64,000 bases of DNA from Macrostomum hystrix (Eukaryota; Platyhelminthes; Macrostomidae): contig CATNEN010000012.1 of NCBI GenBank assembly GCA_950097015.1, positions 985,501 to 1,049,500 of the forward strand, given 5' to 3'. The position numbers and the translations under genes are program-made. This document shows, one piece after another, positions 12,037 through 26,000 of this stretch. The notes below the pieces were generated by a model. That model worked only from the letters and a program-made list of their open reading frames with translations, was not told the DNA's origin and did not search any database. Every line of letters starts with the position of its first letter. The first letter of the stretch is position 1.

Positions 12037-14490
12037 ATGGCAACGGTTAACAGTGGCAGCTATGCCAATGGGGCTCTGGCTGATAAAAAGGACTCTGCAA
12101 GGCGATTGGCTGCCAATATGGCTGTTGATGAGAATCTTCAGGTCTGTTGATTTTTTGTTATGAAAAATATATCATTTTATTTCTGAAACTTCATGTCTTT
12201 TTGTTTAGATTTCCATGAAATAGGCTTTTCAAGAAGTAGCGTCAGCACACTGAATGTCAGGCCAGTAGTGTCAGCACACTGAATGTCAGGCCAGTAGCAT
12301 CAGCACACTGAATTCCAGGGCAGTAGTGTCTGCATACAGAATGCCAGGGCAGTAGTGTCAGCACACTGAATGTCAGGGCAGTAGTGTCAGCACACTGAAT
12401 GTCAGGCCAGTAGTGTCAGCACACTGAATGCCAGGGCAGTAGTGTCCGCATACTGAATGCCAGGGCAGTAGTGTCAGCACACTGAATGTCAGGGCAGTAG
12501 TGTCAGCACACTGAATGCCAGGGCAGTAGTGTCCGCATACTGAATGTCAGGGCAGTAGTGTCAGCACACAGAATGTCAGGCCAGTAGTGTCAGCACACTG
12601 AATGTCAGACCAGTAGTGTCGCATAATGAATGTCAGGGCAGTAGTGTCAGCACACTGAATGTCAGGCCAGTAGTGTCAGCACACTGAATGTCAGACCAGT
12701 AGTGTTGCATAATGAATGTCAGGGCAGTAGTGTCAGCACACTGAATGTCAGGCCAGTAGTGTCAGCACACTGAACGCTGCAGTAGCATCAATGCATTGAG
12801 TTCTTAATACTCGTATTTCAGAACTGCCAGACCATTGGAATCGGCTCGGGTCGTACCATGGTATTTGTTGTTGAGCGCATTGGTATGTACTTCTCGAAAT
12901 AGCAGAAAACATGGTGATGATTTAAAAAATCAGCTTATTTGTTGCAAATCTTAGCTGATTTTCCCCATTAATTTTTTAGCTGAACTCTTGAAGCAACGTG
13001 GTTGGTCAGTAAAATGTGTACCGACTTCGTATCAGGTAAGAGTTCGTTAATTTGCCTACTTAAAAGTACGAAGTAAGAAAAACTTACAGGTGTAGTGCAG
13101 TTTCTATAAAAAATTAAGACTGCTTGAGCACTGTGTTTTCCACTTTTGAGCGCACTTTTAGGTTCAGAATAGAAATAGATATAGAAATGTAATAATATAG
13201 CCACAGGCGCAGCTATTTCGCGGCGCATTCAAAGACTGTACAACTGTTCAGTCCGCGGACTGGAGAGCCGTCACACCACCCACCCGGATTTCTACCCCAG
13301 CTGATGCGGGTGCCAATCAAACTAAAACTATTCCACTGATTGAAGTACATCAAGCATTGAATCTGTTTTATAGGCTAAGCAGCTGATCCGTGAGCACGGC
13401 ATGCCCCTGGCTGAGCTGGAGTTCTGCTCCGGCCCGCTGGACTGGTCCGTAGACGGCGCTGATGAAGTTGACGCCAACCTGTCGCTTATCAAAGGCGGCG
13501 GCGGCTGCCTACTGCAGGAGAAGATAGTTGACACAGCGGCCAAATCCTTGGTGATTGTCTGCGATGAGGCCAAGATTAGCCGACAGTTTGGCGAGCGATG
13601 GCGCGCCGGCATTCCGATTGAGGTTGTTCCGATTGCCTGGGCGCTGGTTAAGCGGCGCATAGAGACACAGTTTGGCGGCCTGGCCGTACTGCGAGAGTCG
13701 GCCGGAAAGATGGTCAGTTCCTGTGCCTGCCGGTCTTTCAGTCTGGCTGTCTGTCTGTTTGCTTGAATTGACTTTCTTTTGGCGGGGTTCAGCTATCAAG
13801 ATAGTTTAAACATTTTTTTTCACAGGGCCCGGTGGTGACGGACAATGGCAATTTTCTACTCGACTGGCAATTCGATCGGCAGCACAAATGGGACCAGGTC
13901 GATCAGGACCTGCACATGATGCCCGGTAGCTTTTCGAGCAGTTTCATATGCTCATTAAAAGTCCCCAGTTGGCCGTTTATCCCCATAGAAATTCGCCAGT
14001 TTAACCTGTCATCCCCATAGAAATTCGCAACTTTAACCGGTGAAATTTCCCATAAAAATCCCGGATTTAACCAGTTATCGCTTATCCCCACAGAAAGCCC
14101 CAAGTTAAACTGTTATGCCATTGAAATCCCCCTGTTAACCAGGTATCCCATAAAAATCCCCGTTGTAACCAGTTATCCCCATAGAAATCCCCGATGTAAC
14201 CAGTTATCCCCATAGAAATCTCCCAGTTACCGTTTATCCACATTGAAATCTCCAATTTAACTGGCTATCCCAAAGCAAATCCTTCAGTAACAGTTCATAT
14301 ATAACTCCCTAGTTATGCTATTCCCATCATATAGTACTTAAATTAAAAAAATCGCATCCATACCGCTTTACATACTGCAGGCCTGGTGGATACTGGCCTG
14401 TTCATCGGCAAGGCTGCCGCCGTTTATGTTGGCAAATTTGACGGCGGAGTTGATAAACTGCTGCCGCCTGACCGTCAATTGGTCGATTGA
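12037..14490 (+). CDS. RPIA: Ribose-5-phosphate isomerase A (six exons)
   Basis: Interconverts ribose 5-phosphate and ribulose 5-phosphate in the non-oxidative pentose phosphate pathway. Exons read from GT-AG sites with matching phases: 12037-12141, 12822-12882, 12980-13035, 13374-13712, 13826-13925 and 14381-14490, joined length 771 nt or 256 residues. Family motifs appear in order: [15 protein letters not shown] in exon 1, IGIGSGRTM in exon 2, VPTSYQ in exon 3, DGADEVD and [13 protein letters not shown] (substrate and catalytic loop) in exon 4, [10 protein letters not shown] in exon 5, and [16 protein letters not shown] in exon 6. The start ATG at 12037 was chosen over an in-frame upstream one (11947) because a likely acceptor (ctttag or cattcag, about 12003-12019) lies between them, so there may be an upstream 5'UTR exon or a spliced leader. 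Introns 1 and 5 are minisatellites and intron 3 holds a SINE fragment. Confidence 0.95.
12228..12775. repeat. 29-bp minisatellite in RPIA intron 1
   Basis: About 19 copies of a 29-bp unit beginning gtcagcacactgaatgtcag, with t/c and g/c variants. It occupies most of intron 1 (12142-12821). Confidence 0.93.
13195..13320 (-). mobile_element. Truncated tRNA-SINE (3' part) in RPIA intron 3
   Basis: Matches, in the same orientation, the left part of the fuller copy at 26680-26987: gcagctat-tcgcggcgcat, ttcagtcc-cggact, cacacccaccc and ccagctgatg. The tRNA-like head is missing. Confidence 0.7.
13955..14290. repeat. About 30-bp degenerate minisatellite in RPIA intron 5
   Basis: Around eleven divergent copies of a unit with ccagttatccccatagaaat at its core. 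It starts about 30 nt after the exon 5 donor and fills most of intron 5. Confidence 0.88.
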
Positions 14491-15119
14491 CTATAGTTTA
14501 AACATACTTGATTGTAGCTACTTTCAGTAGGATGCAAAGTAAATAGCAAACAAAATTGTTAGTGCTTGTTTATTAAGCATTTCAAGTACGAGCGTATCTG
14601 TAGGATGCCAATGTGTATATTTTTATCTGCCAGAGCTTTAACGTTAAATTGTTTACATGCTACTGGTAAATTCTAAATGAGATAACGCAGGTCACATTAA
14701 ATATTTGTGTGCGTTGTTAATGGTGCAATATGAAAAGTTGTATTGATCAGTAATTTTGATTTGGCGATCATTCTGTACAATGATCTCGTACAATGATTCC
14801 ACTCTCATCGTTCCACACCGTCTTTTTGTTTCTTGTTACTTTTTAGTCGTTAGTTTTTTGCCGTTTCAAGTCTCGTCAATGTATCATGTCATGTGTCAAC
14901 GATTAACATGGTGCATTACGAACAGGTGGTGTAAAATGCCAGGTTGTAAGGCTTTTATTTCAATGCCCAACACCCGCTGTAATGTTATCAACACTTGGCG
15001 GTCTAAAGCATTCTACAGATACAAACATTAAAATACAGACAAGTCGCTCACAGCTTTTTGTGCGGAATAAATTAGTGCAACTCTGATGAATTGATTTACA
15101 TTTTTTTAAATACCCTAAT
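14491..15119. other. RPIA 3' flank
   Basis: AT-rich sequence with an AATAAA at 15066-15071 that could end the RPIA transcript. The 91-codon ORF at 14756-15031 has no recognisable motif. Confidence 0.4.
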
Positions 15120-15718
15120 GAAATTCCCTACACCACATTCCTAACATCCCATATTCCCTACACCCCACATTCCCTACACTCCACATTCCCTACACTGTAC
15201 ATTCCCTACACTCCACATTCCCTACACTCCACATTCCCTACACTGTACATTCTATACACCATATTCCCTACACTGTACATTCCCTACACTCCACATTCCC
15301 TACACCCCATATTCCCTACACCCCACATTCCCTAAACCCCATATTCCCTACACTCCACATTACCTACACCCCATATTCCCTACACTCCACATTCCCTACA
15401 CTGTACATTCCCTACACCCATATTCCCTACACTCCACATTACCTACACCCCATATTCCCTACACTCCACATTCCCTACACTGTACATTCCCTACACCCAT
15501 ATTCCCTACACTCCACATTACCTACACCCCATATTCCCTACACTCCACATTCCCTACACTGTACATTCCCTACACCCATATTCCCTACACTCCACATTCC
15601 CTACACCCCATATTCCCTACACTCCATATTCCCTACACTCCATATTCCCTACACTCCACATTCCCTACACTGTACATTCCCTACACCCCATATTCCCTAC
15701 ACCCCACATGCCCTATAC
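15120..15718. repeat. 15/16-bp minisatellite
   Basis: About 39 copies of cattccctacactcca with gta, ccc and tat variants. A roughly 60-bp higher-order phrase repeats several times between 15350 and 15600. The following stretch (15719-16620) is AT-rich with no gene seen. Confidence 0.92.
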
Positions 15719-16623
15719 CATACATAATATTTCGAAAGTATGAAACTCTTTAGACAAAAAACATAACAGAAAAGCCAATATGACAAAATGTCAATAAAAC
15801 ATATTTAGGGAAAAGTTTGTCTCTATCGTAACACGAAAATAGCGTTCTATTTCTTTGACACATGCCAGCCATTATAAAATCAAAAGAGGGAATGTTTGTG
15901 CAGTGTTTGTGTGACTCATTTTGCTAAATAAACGAGACACGCGCCGGATATGCCGTGTTTTTTAATATAAAAATACCTCTATATACCTAGTGTGATATTG
16001 TTGATTGGGCAGAATGGATTGCTTATTAAAAACTAAATCTGTGGATTCTGATCAGAAAGTAGACACCAATTAACACCACTGCCAGACATTGATGGGATGT
16101 TGTGTGTGACCGCAGAATTAATAGTTAGTATAACAATAATAATTATTGTGAATATACTGTAGTAGGGGCATATCACCAATCATGATTGTTATGGCAGTTG
16201 TAAGCGAAGATAGCATTAATAAACAGTTTTAACCATTTGTAGCACTCATGCCACCGCTACTAGGACTAGACTTAAAAAGTTAATTCACAAATTATGTTAT
16301 AACAAAAATAAAAGTACAAGCTCAGGTTAGCCAACAACATGCAGGTTATTGTAACAAAATAAAACCAGTGCTGGACATTTGTTCGATTATAAAGCTTAAA
16401 AAATATTTCTTGATTATCAATCCTTTCTAGGAAAGCTAACATACTGTGTCCAACACGGTTGGAGATAATTAGTAAACCAAATCAACATCATAGCAACAAT
16501 AACCTGCGTGCGAGATTCACTTGTGCGACTATTGTAAGGGAACAAAGAACTAGATAGGGAAGATCACATAGATCCACACCACACAATTTAAAACAAGCGC
16601 AGCTAAACATGATATTGTCCAAA

Positions 16624-19600
16624 TCACTTGGATGCCTGCGGTTGCTGCGGTTGCTGCTGATCCAGCTCTTCTTTAAACAGCGGATTTCTCACCTCCATCT
16701 CGCCAGTCTGTATAGAAAGAAGGTTAGATTCATAGGGCACAGTAATATGGATGGGTTTTTCAGTAAGTATTAATGGGCTGGAAATATCCCAGAATCCACT
16801 GGTGGGTCAAAACGCGAAATCCCATAATCCACTAGTGGGTCAAGACGCGAAATCCCATAATCCACTGGTGGGTCAAGACGCGAAATCCCATAATCCACTA
16901 GTGGGTCAAGACGCGAAATCCCATAATCGACTGGTTGGTCAAGACACAAAATCCCATAATCCACTGGTTGGTCAAGACACCAAATCCCATAATCCACTGG
17001 TTGGTCAAGACACCAAATCCCATAATCCACTGGTGAGTCAAGACACAAAATCCCATAATCCACTGGTTGGTCAAGACACCAAATCCCATAATCCACTGGT
17101 GAGTCAAGACACAAAATCCCATAATCTACTGGTGGGTCAAGCAAGACACCAAATCCCATAATTCACTGTTGGGTCAAGACACCAAATCCAACAATGCACA
17201 GGTGGGTCAAGACACCAAATCCAACAATGCACAGGTGGGTCAAGACACCAAATCCAACAATGCACAGGTGGGTCAAGACACCAAATCCAACAATGCACAG
17301 GTGGGTCAAGACACCAAATCCAACAATGCACAGGTGGGTCAAGACACCAAATCCAACAATGCACAGGTGGGTCAAGACACCAAATCCAACAATGCACAGG
17401 TGGGTCAAGACACCAAATCCAACAATGCACAGGTGGGTCAAGACACCAAATCCAACAATGCACAGGTGGGTCAAGCGAGACCCAGGCACCCAGCCCACAG
17501 CAGTTACGCATGCAACACAAAGCACTAACCGTAGCTAGGCCAGGACACTCGAAGACTGTAAAGTCGGCGTCCTCATTCTCCAGATCAGAGTCAATGTCAG
17601 ATGCGCCGTGCTTGTCATCGCCATTTGACCTAAATTTTTGTTAAAAATGATAACATAAATAGTCATATGGAATATATTTCGGAAAATATATAGAATTAAG
17701 AAGGCTTCATACTTCTCCAGGGCCATCATCTGCTGCTTCTGATGCTGGTAGTGATACATCTGGGCACTGAGAGCTAGCTTTCCATCACCGGGATGACCGC
17801 TGCTACCTTTCAGCTGATGTGGTGCGAAGTCAGAGTCAACAAACTCGTCATCGGCCTGCTTGGCCACCGCGTTATACCTGCGAGTGTGACGGTCGCATTT
17901 GCAACTTTGATCGTGCAACTAGACCAGGGATCGGAAAAATTATTAGCTTGCGGGCCTTGAGACAGGGGAATTATAAGCTTGAGAGATGAGACAGGGGAAA
18001 GATAAGACAGGTGAGATATGAGACAGGGGAGAGATAAGACAGGGGAAAGATAAGACAGGTGAGAGATGAGACAGGGGAAAGATAAGACAGGTGAGAGATG
18101 AGACAGGTGAGAGATGAGACAGGGGAGAGATAAGACAGGGGAAAGATAAGACAGGTGAGAGATGAGACAGGGGAATTATAAGCTTGAGAGATGAGACAGG
18201 GGAAAGATAAGACAGGTGAGATATGAGACAGGGGAGAGATAAGACAGGGGAAAGATAAGACAGGTGAGAGATGAGACAGGGGAAGATAAGACAGGTGAGA
18301 GATAAGACAGGTGAGAGATGAGACAGGGGAGAGATAAGACAGGGGAAAGATAAGACAGGTGAGAGATGAGACAGGGGAAAGATAAGACAGGTGAGAGATG
18401 AGACAGGGGAGAGATGAGACTGGGGAAAGATAAGACAGGTGAGATATGAGACAGGGGAGAGATAAGACAGGGGAAAGATAAGACAGGTGAGAGATGAGAC
18501 AGGGGAAAGATAAGACAGGGGAAAGATAAGACAGGTGAGAGATGAGACAGGGGAGAGATAAGACAGGTGAGAGATGAGACAGGTGAGAGATGAGACAGGG
18601 GAGAGATAAGACAGGGGAAAGATAAGACAGGTGAGAGATCAGACAGGGGAAAGATAAGACAGGTGAGAGATGAGACAGGGGAGAGATGAGACTGGGGAAA
18701 GATAAGACAGGTGAGAGATGAGACAGGGGAAAGATAAGACAGGGGAAAGATAAGACAGGTGAGAGATGAGACAGGGGAGAGATAAGACAGGGGAAAGATA
18801 AGACAGGTGAGAGATGAGACAGGGGAAAGATAAGACAGGTGAGAGATGAGACAGGGGAGAGATAAGACAGGGAAAAGATAAGACGGGATAGATGAGACAG
18901 CAGATAGAGGAGACAACGGAGAGATGAGACACGGCCGTGAGATGAGACACAGGATAGAGGAGGCAACGGAGAGACGAGACACGGGGGAGATGAGACAGGG
19001 GAGAGATGAGACAGCGGATAGATAAGACAACGGAGAGATGAGACAGAGAAGATATGACAGGGGGAGATGAGACACGGCCGAGAGATGAGACACGGAAGAG
19101 ATGAGACAGGGGAGAGATGAGATACGGGGTAGAGGAGACAACGGAGAGGTGAGACAGGGATGGATGAGACACGGGAGATTTGGGACAGGGGAGAGATGAA
19201 GCAGGATACTGTAGGTGTCAGAAGTGGCAACGGTTTGGGAGCTTCTAGGGCCGCATTTGGACCGGAGTTTGCCGACCCCTGTACAAAATCTTGTTGTCAA
19301 TTTCTTAGTTTGAACATAATCACTTAAAAAAGTTTACCCACTCTAATAGCAAAGCACTCTTAGGACTCATTTGTTCCTTTGAATTAAGCACACGGAACAT
19401 CTTATTTTCTTTGGCTTATAAGCCCCAATTAGCAAAACACAAGGCGTGAAAATGTGAGAATTTGGTCAGGTGGTTAAAGCCAGTTGTGTTGCGTTATAAA
19501 AGACATAGACACAGGTGCTGTGTCCTTTACAAGTGCCCCTAAAGACTCGGTAAGTGGGAAACGCTACATTCGTATGGTGTTCTTACTTGAACCAGCAGAT

Positions 19601-20046
19601 GGCGCAGATGATGATTAACAGCAGGCCCAGACCGGTGGTTGTGCCAACGATGACTGTGGGCAGATGAAAATGTTTAGTGAAGGTAAGCTTTAATCACTGT
19701 GACGTCATTGTGACGCAAATCTTGCTTTATTGCCTAATCAAAGCAGAATTTTAAGGATAAAAAACCAACACACAGCAGTGAGGTAAATAAATAATAAGCA
19801 AAGCAGATATGAACACGCACTGTAGAAAACAGCATCGCCGTTTCCCGGTTGATAGCGTTTTAGCCTGCCCGGCAGCGGATCACCTGAGGTGCCGTTGCCG
19901 GGGTCGGCTCGAGCGCTCAGCTGCAGATCCGCATCTGGGGAGGCTGGGTGGAGTAGGGATGAAGCATGCAAACATTTAATTGTCACTGGAATCAGTGGAA
20001 TGCGGATGGCGTTGCAAGTAAGTTGACTTACCTTTATCAGCTGAAT

Positions 20047-20077
<31 letters not shown>

Positions 20078-23000
20078 GCTGGCAGAGTTTGCCGCCGAGA
20101 TCTGGTCAACCACACTGGCCTCGTCTAGGCCGAGGGAAGCAGCGATAGACACGGACGTGGCAGAGGCTGCAGCAGTTTTAATGACGATGGGCTCATTAAT
20201 TACGAGAAATACAAGTTACTAGACGACAGTCGATTAAACTAATATTTAGATTGTCAGCTAGTGTACACCCGTCACGCAATTCTATTAACTATATTTTAAC
20301 CCATAGAAGGCCACTAACACTCTGGACTTGTTCAGTCCATGGACTGGGGGAAGCCACATTCACCACCAGATACCCAATTAACACCAGAGTGAAAGCTGGA
20401 ACCCATTTAATAGCCACATTCACCACCAGATACCCAATTAACACCAGAGTGAAGGCTGGAACCCATTTAATAGCCACATTCACCACCAGATACCCAATTA
20501 ACACCAGAGTGAAGGCTGGAACCCATTTAATAGCCACATTCACCACCAGATACCCAATTAACACCAGAGTGAAAGCTGGAACCCATTTAATAGCCACATT
20601 CACCACCAGATACCCAATTAACACCAGAGTGAAAGCTGGAACCCATTTAATAGCCACATTCACCACCAGATACCCAATTAACACCAGAGTGAAGGCTGGA
20701 ACCCATTTAATAGCCACATTCACCACCAGATACCCAATTAACACCAGAGTGAAAGCAGGAACCCATTTAATAGCCACATTCACCACCAGATACCCAATTA
20801 ACACCAGAGTGAAAGCAGGAACCCATTTAATAGCCACATTCACCACCAGATACCCAATTAACACCAGAGTGAAAGCAGGAACCCATTTAATAGCCACATT
20901 CACCACCAGATACCCAATTAACACCAGAGTGAAAGCTGGAACCCATTTAATAGCTGGTTGGTGATCTGAAGCAATGCAGAGTTGGATGTCTTGCTAAAGA
21001 GACTAACTGTTTCAGTGGAATCGGGAATCGAACCCCCGACCTTGAAGTCGTGAGTGCGACGGTAAAAATAGGTAGGTAACAAGCCCTACAACCTGTTGTA
21101 ACCGCTGGGGATCGAGAAACAAGCGTAAAAAAACTAAAAATCTTATCCCAGATAGCTGAGTAGGCAGACTCAAAGTCTCATCCAAGATAGCTGATTAGGC
21201 AGACTCAAAGTCTCATCCCAGATAGCTGATTAGGCAGACTTAAAGTCTCATCCCAGATAGCTGATTAGGCAGACTTAAAGTCTCATCCCAGATAGCTGAT
21301 TAGGCAGACTTAAAGTCTCATCCCAGATAGCTGATTAGGCAGACCAAAGTTTCATCTCAGATAGCTGAGTAGAGGCAAAAAAAATATCCAAGCTCTTACC
21401 ATAGAAAATGAGTAGGACAACAATGGGCAGGGTCAAATCGGGTGCCAGAATCAATCGCATTTGACTAGTACTAGATGGCCACACCTTTGCAGCATTAGGC
21501 AATAAATAAGATATTAACAGCTGACACTGTTCTAGTACAGGTCGAGACTTATTCTTCTGTAAAGAACAGGTCACTTTTCTAACTGACAAAGGAGTAGTTT
21601 AACAAACTAGCAGCAGAGAGTCGGACACGTTGACGCCGACATCTCGGCTTGCAAGCGAGTCTTCTTTGTTATCCGTCATCCAGTGAGTGATCTCAACTGA
21701 TTGTTTCCGTTATTTTCTTATAGAAGAAGACAACTAAAGTTCCCACAAAAGTAATCGCTAAGAGCTGGAGAGGAAGCTAAGCTAAATAGGTCCCCTCGGT
21801 GGAACGTCAACTTTCGCTCGCTAGGTATGGTAGGCACAATATACAGAGACATGGATAGAGAGAGAGGGAGGGCTGCCTCAGTCCTTCCTTCCCATTGCTT
21901 GCACACCGTTAGTTCAATAATCCTGTACATCTGGGGACAAGACAAGAGGAATCAATCAGTATCGATTCACACCCACCCACTCTCTACCTCTCTGTTGAGT
22001 ATGAGAAATGAAGCATTTTACAGTAAAAGGTAAACGCGTCAAGAGAAAAATCAATAAAAATTATCGATTTCCATACGCCTTAAGAGCAGCGGCGTACATT
22101 AATCCTGCTTGCCAAATCCCACCCTTCCAATCTCCGACACTCTGGCCGCAGATTTTATTACAGTTGTCAGGGGAATAAACTTAGGAAAGGAAGCTATTGG
22201 CAATAGCCAATACTAAGAACTATAGCTGAGAACCCGACAGGAAAAGTGCAGATCGGAACATGGAAAAATCTAGCTTACTAAATTTGTTAGATTTATCATT
22301 TACTAGCTTGGAAAGTGGAATTTGTCGTCAAAGAGTCCTCAATCCCGATAGTGTATATTTAGAATACGTTGCACCCCTAGCCAATAGCCAATACGTTGCT
22401 ACCCTCGGCATTTTTATAATGCATGCTCGTCAAATGAGCCACAGAAACAGACTACAAAACGCCTTTATTATAAATAACACAAACACAAGTAAAATACGTG
22501 CCAGAAATAGACATCAAAAGACAGACAGGTGTGAGTCAGGTTCAGGCTATAGTCAAGCAGCACAGGTAAACAAGAAAAAGTGTGCGTGACGTGATCTTCG
22601 TCACGGGTATTTGTATTCAACCTACTTCAGTCAAGGGCTTCGTGTTGAATTCTGGAAGCATAATACTATAGACATCTCACCTACTTTAGCCTGGCTTGAT
22701 AGCAAAATCACGAATAATAATTTTGTCAATACGCGGACCGACTTTTGCTGCGAAAACACAGTAGTCAAAGCTGGCGACAAATAGGGTGTCGGTAGAAGCA
22801 GCAATGACTAGGTCAACAAAGAATTACCAGCAGTTTTTATATTTAATTTAAGATGATAACGTTGTAATTCTTATCAGTATGTCTGTTGTAATTCTTATCA
22901 GTATGTCTGTTGTTATTCTATCAGTATGTCTGTTGTTATTCTAACAGTATGTCTGTTGTTATTCTTATCAGTATGTCTGTTGTAATTCTTATCAGTATGT

Positions 23001-26000
23001 CTGTTGTTATTCTATCAGTATGTCTGTTGTTATTCTAACAGTATGTCTGTTGTTATTCTTATCAGTATGTCTGTTGTTATTCTATCAGTATGTCTGTTGT
23101 TATTCTATCAGTATGTCTGTTGTTATTCTAACAGTATGTCTGTTGTTATTCTTATCAGTATGTCTGTTGTTATTCTTATCAGTATGTCTGTTGTTATTCT
23201 TATCAGTATGTCTGTTGTTATTCTATCAGTATGTCTGTTGTTATTCTATCAGTATGTCTGTTGTTATTCTTATCAGTATGTCTGTTGTTATTCTTATCAG
23301 TATGTCTGTTGTTATTCTTATCAGTATGTCTGTTGTTATTCTTATCAGTATGTCTGTTGTTATTCTTATCAGTATGTCTGTTGTTATTCTTATCAGCATG
23401 TCTGTTGTTATTCTATCAGTATGTCTGTTGTTATTCTATCAGTATGTCTGTTGTTATTCTATCAGTATGTCTGTTGTTATTCTTATCAGTATGTCTGTTG
23501 TTATTCTTATCAGTATGTCTGTTGTTATTCTTATCAGTATGTCTGTTGTTATTCTTATCAGTATGTCTGTTGTTATTCTTATCAGTATGTCTATTGTTAT
23601 TCTTATCAGTATGTCTGTTGTTATTCTATCAGTATGTCTGTTGTTATTCTTATCAGTATGTCTGTTGTTATTCTTATCAGTATGTCTGTTGTTATTCTTA
23701 TCAGTATGTCTGTTGTTATTCTATCAGTATGTCTGTTGTTATTCTATCAGTATGTCTGTTGTTATTCTTATCAGTATGTCTGTTGTTATTCTTATCAGTA
23801 TGTCTGTTGTTATTCTTATCAGTATGTCTGTTGTTATTCTTATCAGTATGTCTGTTGTTATTCTTATCAGCATGTCTGTTGTTATTCTATCAGTATGTCT
23901 GTTGTTATTCTTATCAGTATGTCTGTTGTTATTCTTATCAGTATGTCTGTTGTTATTCTATCAGTATGTCTGTTGTTATTCTTATCAGTATGTCTGTTGT
24001 TATTCTTATCAGTATGTCTGTTGTTATTCTATCAGTATGTCTGTTGTTATTCTATCAGTATGTCTGTTGTTATTCTTATCAGTATGTCTGTTGTTGTTCT
24101 ATCAGTATGTCTGTTGTTATTCTTATCAGTATGTCTGTTGTTATTCTTATCATTATGTCTGTTGTTATTCTATCAGTATGTCTGTTGTTATTGTATCAGA
24201 ATGTCTGTTGTTGTTCTTATCAGTAAAGTCTGTTGTTGTTCTATCAGTATGTCTGTTGTTATTCTATCAGTATGTCTGTTGTTGTTCTATCAGTATGTCT
24301 GTTGTTGTTCTATCAGTATGTCTGTTATTATTCTATCAGTATGTCTGTTGTTATTCTATCAGTATGTCTGTTGTTGTTCTATCAGTATGTCTGTTGTTGT
24401 TCTATCAGTATGTCTGTTGTTGTTCTATCAGTATGTCTGTTGTTGTTCTATCAGTATGTCTGTTGTTATTCTATCAGTATGTCTGTTATTATTCTATCAG
24501 TATGTCTGTTGTTGTTCTATCAGTATGTCTGTTGTTGTTCTATCAGTATGTCTGTTATTATTCTATCAGTATGTCTGTTGTTATTCTATCAGTATGTCTG
24601 TTGTTATTCTTATCAGTATGTCTGTTGTTGTTCTATCAGTATGTCTGTTGTTGTTCTATCAGTATGTCTGTTGTTATTCTATCAGTATGTCTGTTATTAT
24701 TCTATCAGTATGTCTGTTGTTATTCTATCAGTATGTCTGTTGTTGTTCTATCAGTATGTCTGTTGTTGTTCTATCAGTATGTTGCCTGCTACAATCAGAA
24801 TTGCTATTGCTACTCCAATCTGTTTAACAATTGTCACTGTCGTATTATGTTACTTATGTTGCCACTTATGTTACGTAAAGACTTGCATAGATGTTCGCAA
24901 TTACAGTTATAGAGATAGATAGTCTAGCCAAGACATAATTAACAGGAATATCAAGCAGACAAGAAGAAATCTATGCCTGCCCATGTTTGATTAAAGATGC
25001 TTAACAGAGCCTCTAGATATCAGACTTTAGAGATTTAAAACTGACTGTCTAGCTAAATTAAGCTCAAAGGGTTGCGCTGAAAGGATGAAATCTAAGGATG
25101 AAAGGCTAGCTAATTAGGATAGCTATGATATCATCTGTGTGCGATTCTTATATGAGATCACAATTAAGTTGTACATTTTTGTATTTTTATGCATTTAGCC
25201 TGATATTTGGCTTCAAGATAGATATGCACTTGTGTGCAGAATAATAAGAGCGTAAAAGTTTTGAATTTATTATAATTTTATTCTACTTAAACATTGAGCC
25301 AATCATACGGTATTCGAATGCACATATAAAGGTACTAAGTTGCACTCTTACATCTCTAATTCGTGATCTGCAGGCAAATTTCGTTACCCGTATATTTTTA
25401 TAAAAATGTAGCAGATTTATAGTACAAAGGCTTTTGCCCAAAGCTACTTCATATTAAAAATGGATTACATACTCTAATTCTTTGGTTTTATTAATTAGTA
25501 GTATGGTGAGTATTTCCGTACTTTACAATTCTAATAAAGTTTCAGCTCGCATAACAATACATCGCATTACACTGAATCTGGATATGCGAACTGTGCTATA
25601 AATCAGGGATTTCATATCATGTAATAATTATAGGGTGTCAGACATACAAAAACAAAGTCCGTGATATATTTCTATAGCCTTAAAATACCAACCATATGCA
25701 TTTTTTACTCAAACGAGACATTGACTGAATCTATTTCACAAAGTTGTGAAGGAATTTTTACGAATGTAAATACAATGCCTTACCCGTTCTATCCAGCTAA
25801 TGGGTTTTAGGGTGCATTGGAAGGGTGAGAGTGGGGCCCAGTCTCTTGAGTCAACTGTATGCTCAGCCTAGAAAGCTTTGGGCTAGGAGAGGCTGGCAAG
25901 GGTACTGCCAGCAGCGTTTGAGATGCAAAACTATGCTTAAACTGCTCGAAAGGGCATCTCTGTTCTGCCATCTCAAGCCGGTAGGGCAACACGTGAGGCC

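Noticed and set aside
12228-12775. CRISPR-like spaced repeats
   Set aside because: Units are contiguous with no unique spacers, lie in an intron of a eukaryotic gene, and lack cas genes; plain minisatellites. The same applies to the other arrays.
17971-19300. Two long minus-strand ORFs rich in SPVSSLPCLISHLS
   Set aside because: Translations of the 16-bp minisatellite in an NPDC1 intron, with several overlapping frames open.
20251-20964. ORFs of 211 and 237 residues with a 20-residue repeat
   Set aside because: The 60-bp SINE-derived array is a multiple of three, so both strands stay open. No sign of coding selection.
23004-24922. ORFs of 229-630 residues with SVCLLLF, QYVCCYS and MSVVILS repeats
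   Set aside because: All three plus frames are open because the 23/24-bp unit has no stop in any frame; the frames interconvert as unit length changes. No start context, splice signal or domain.
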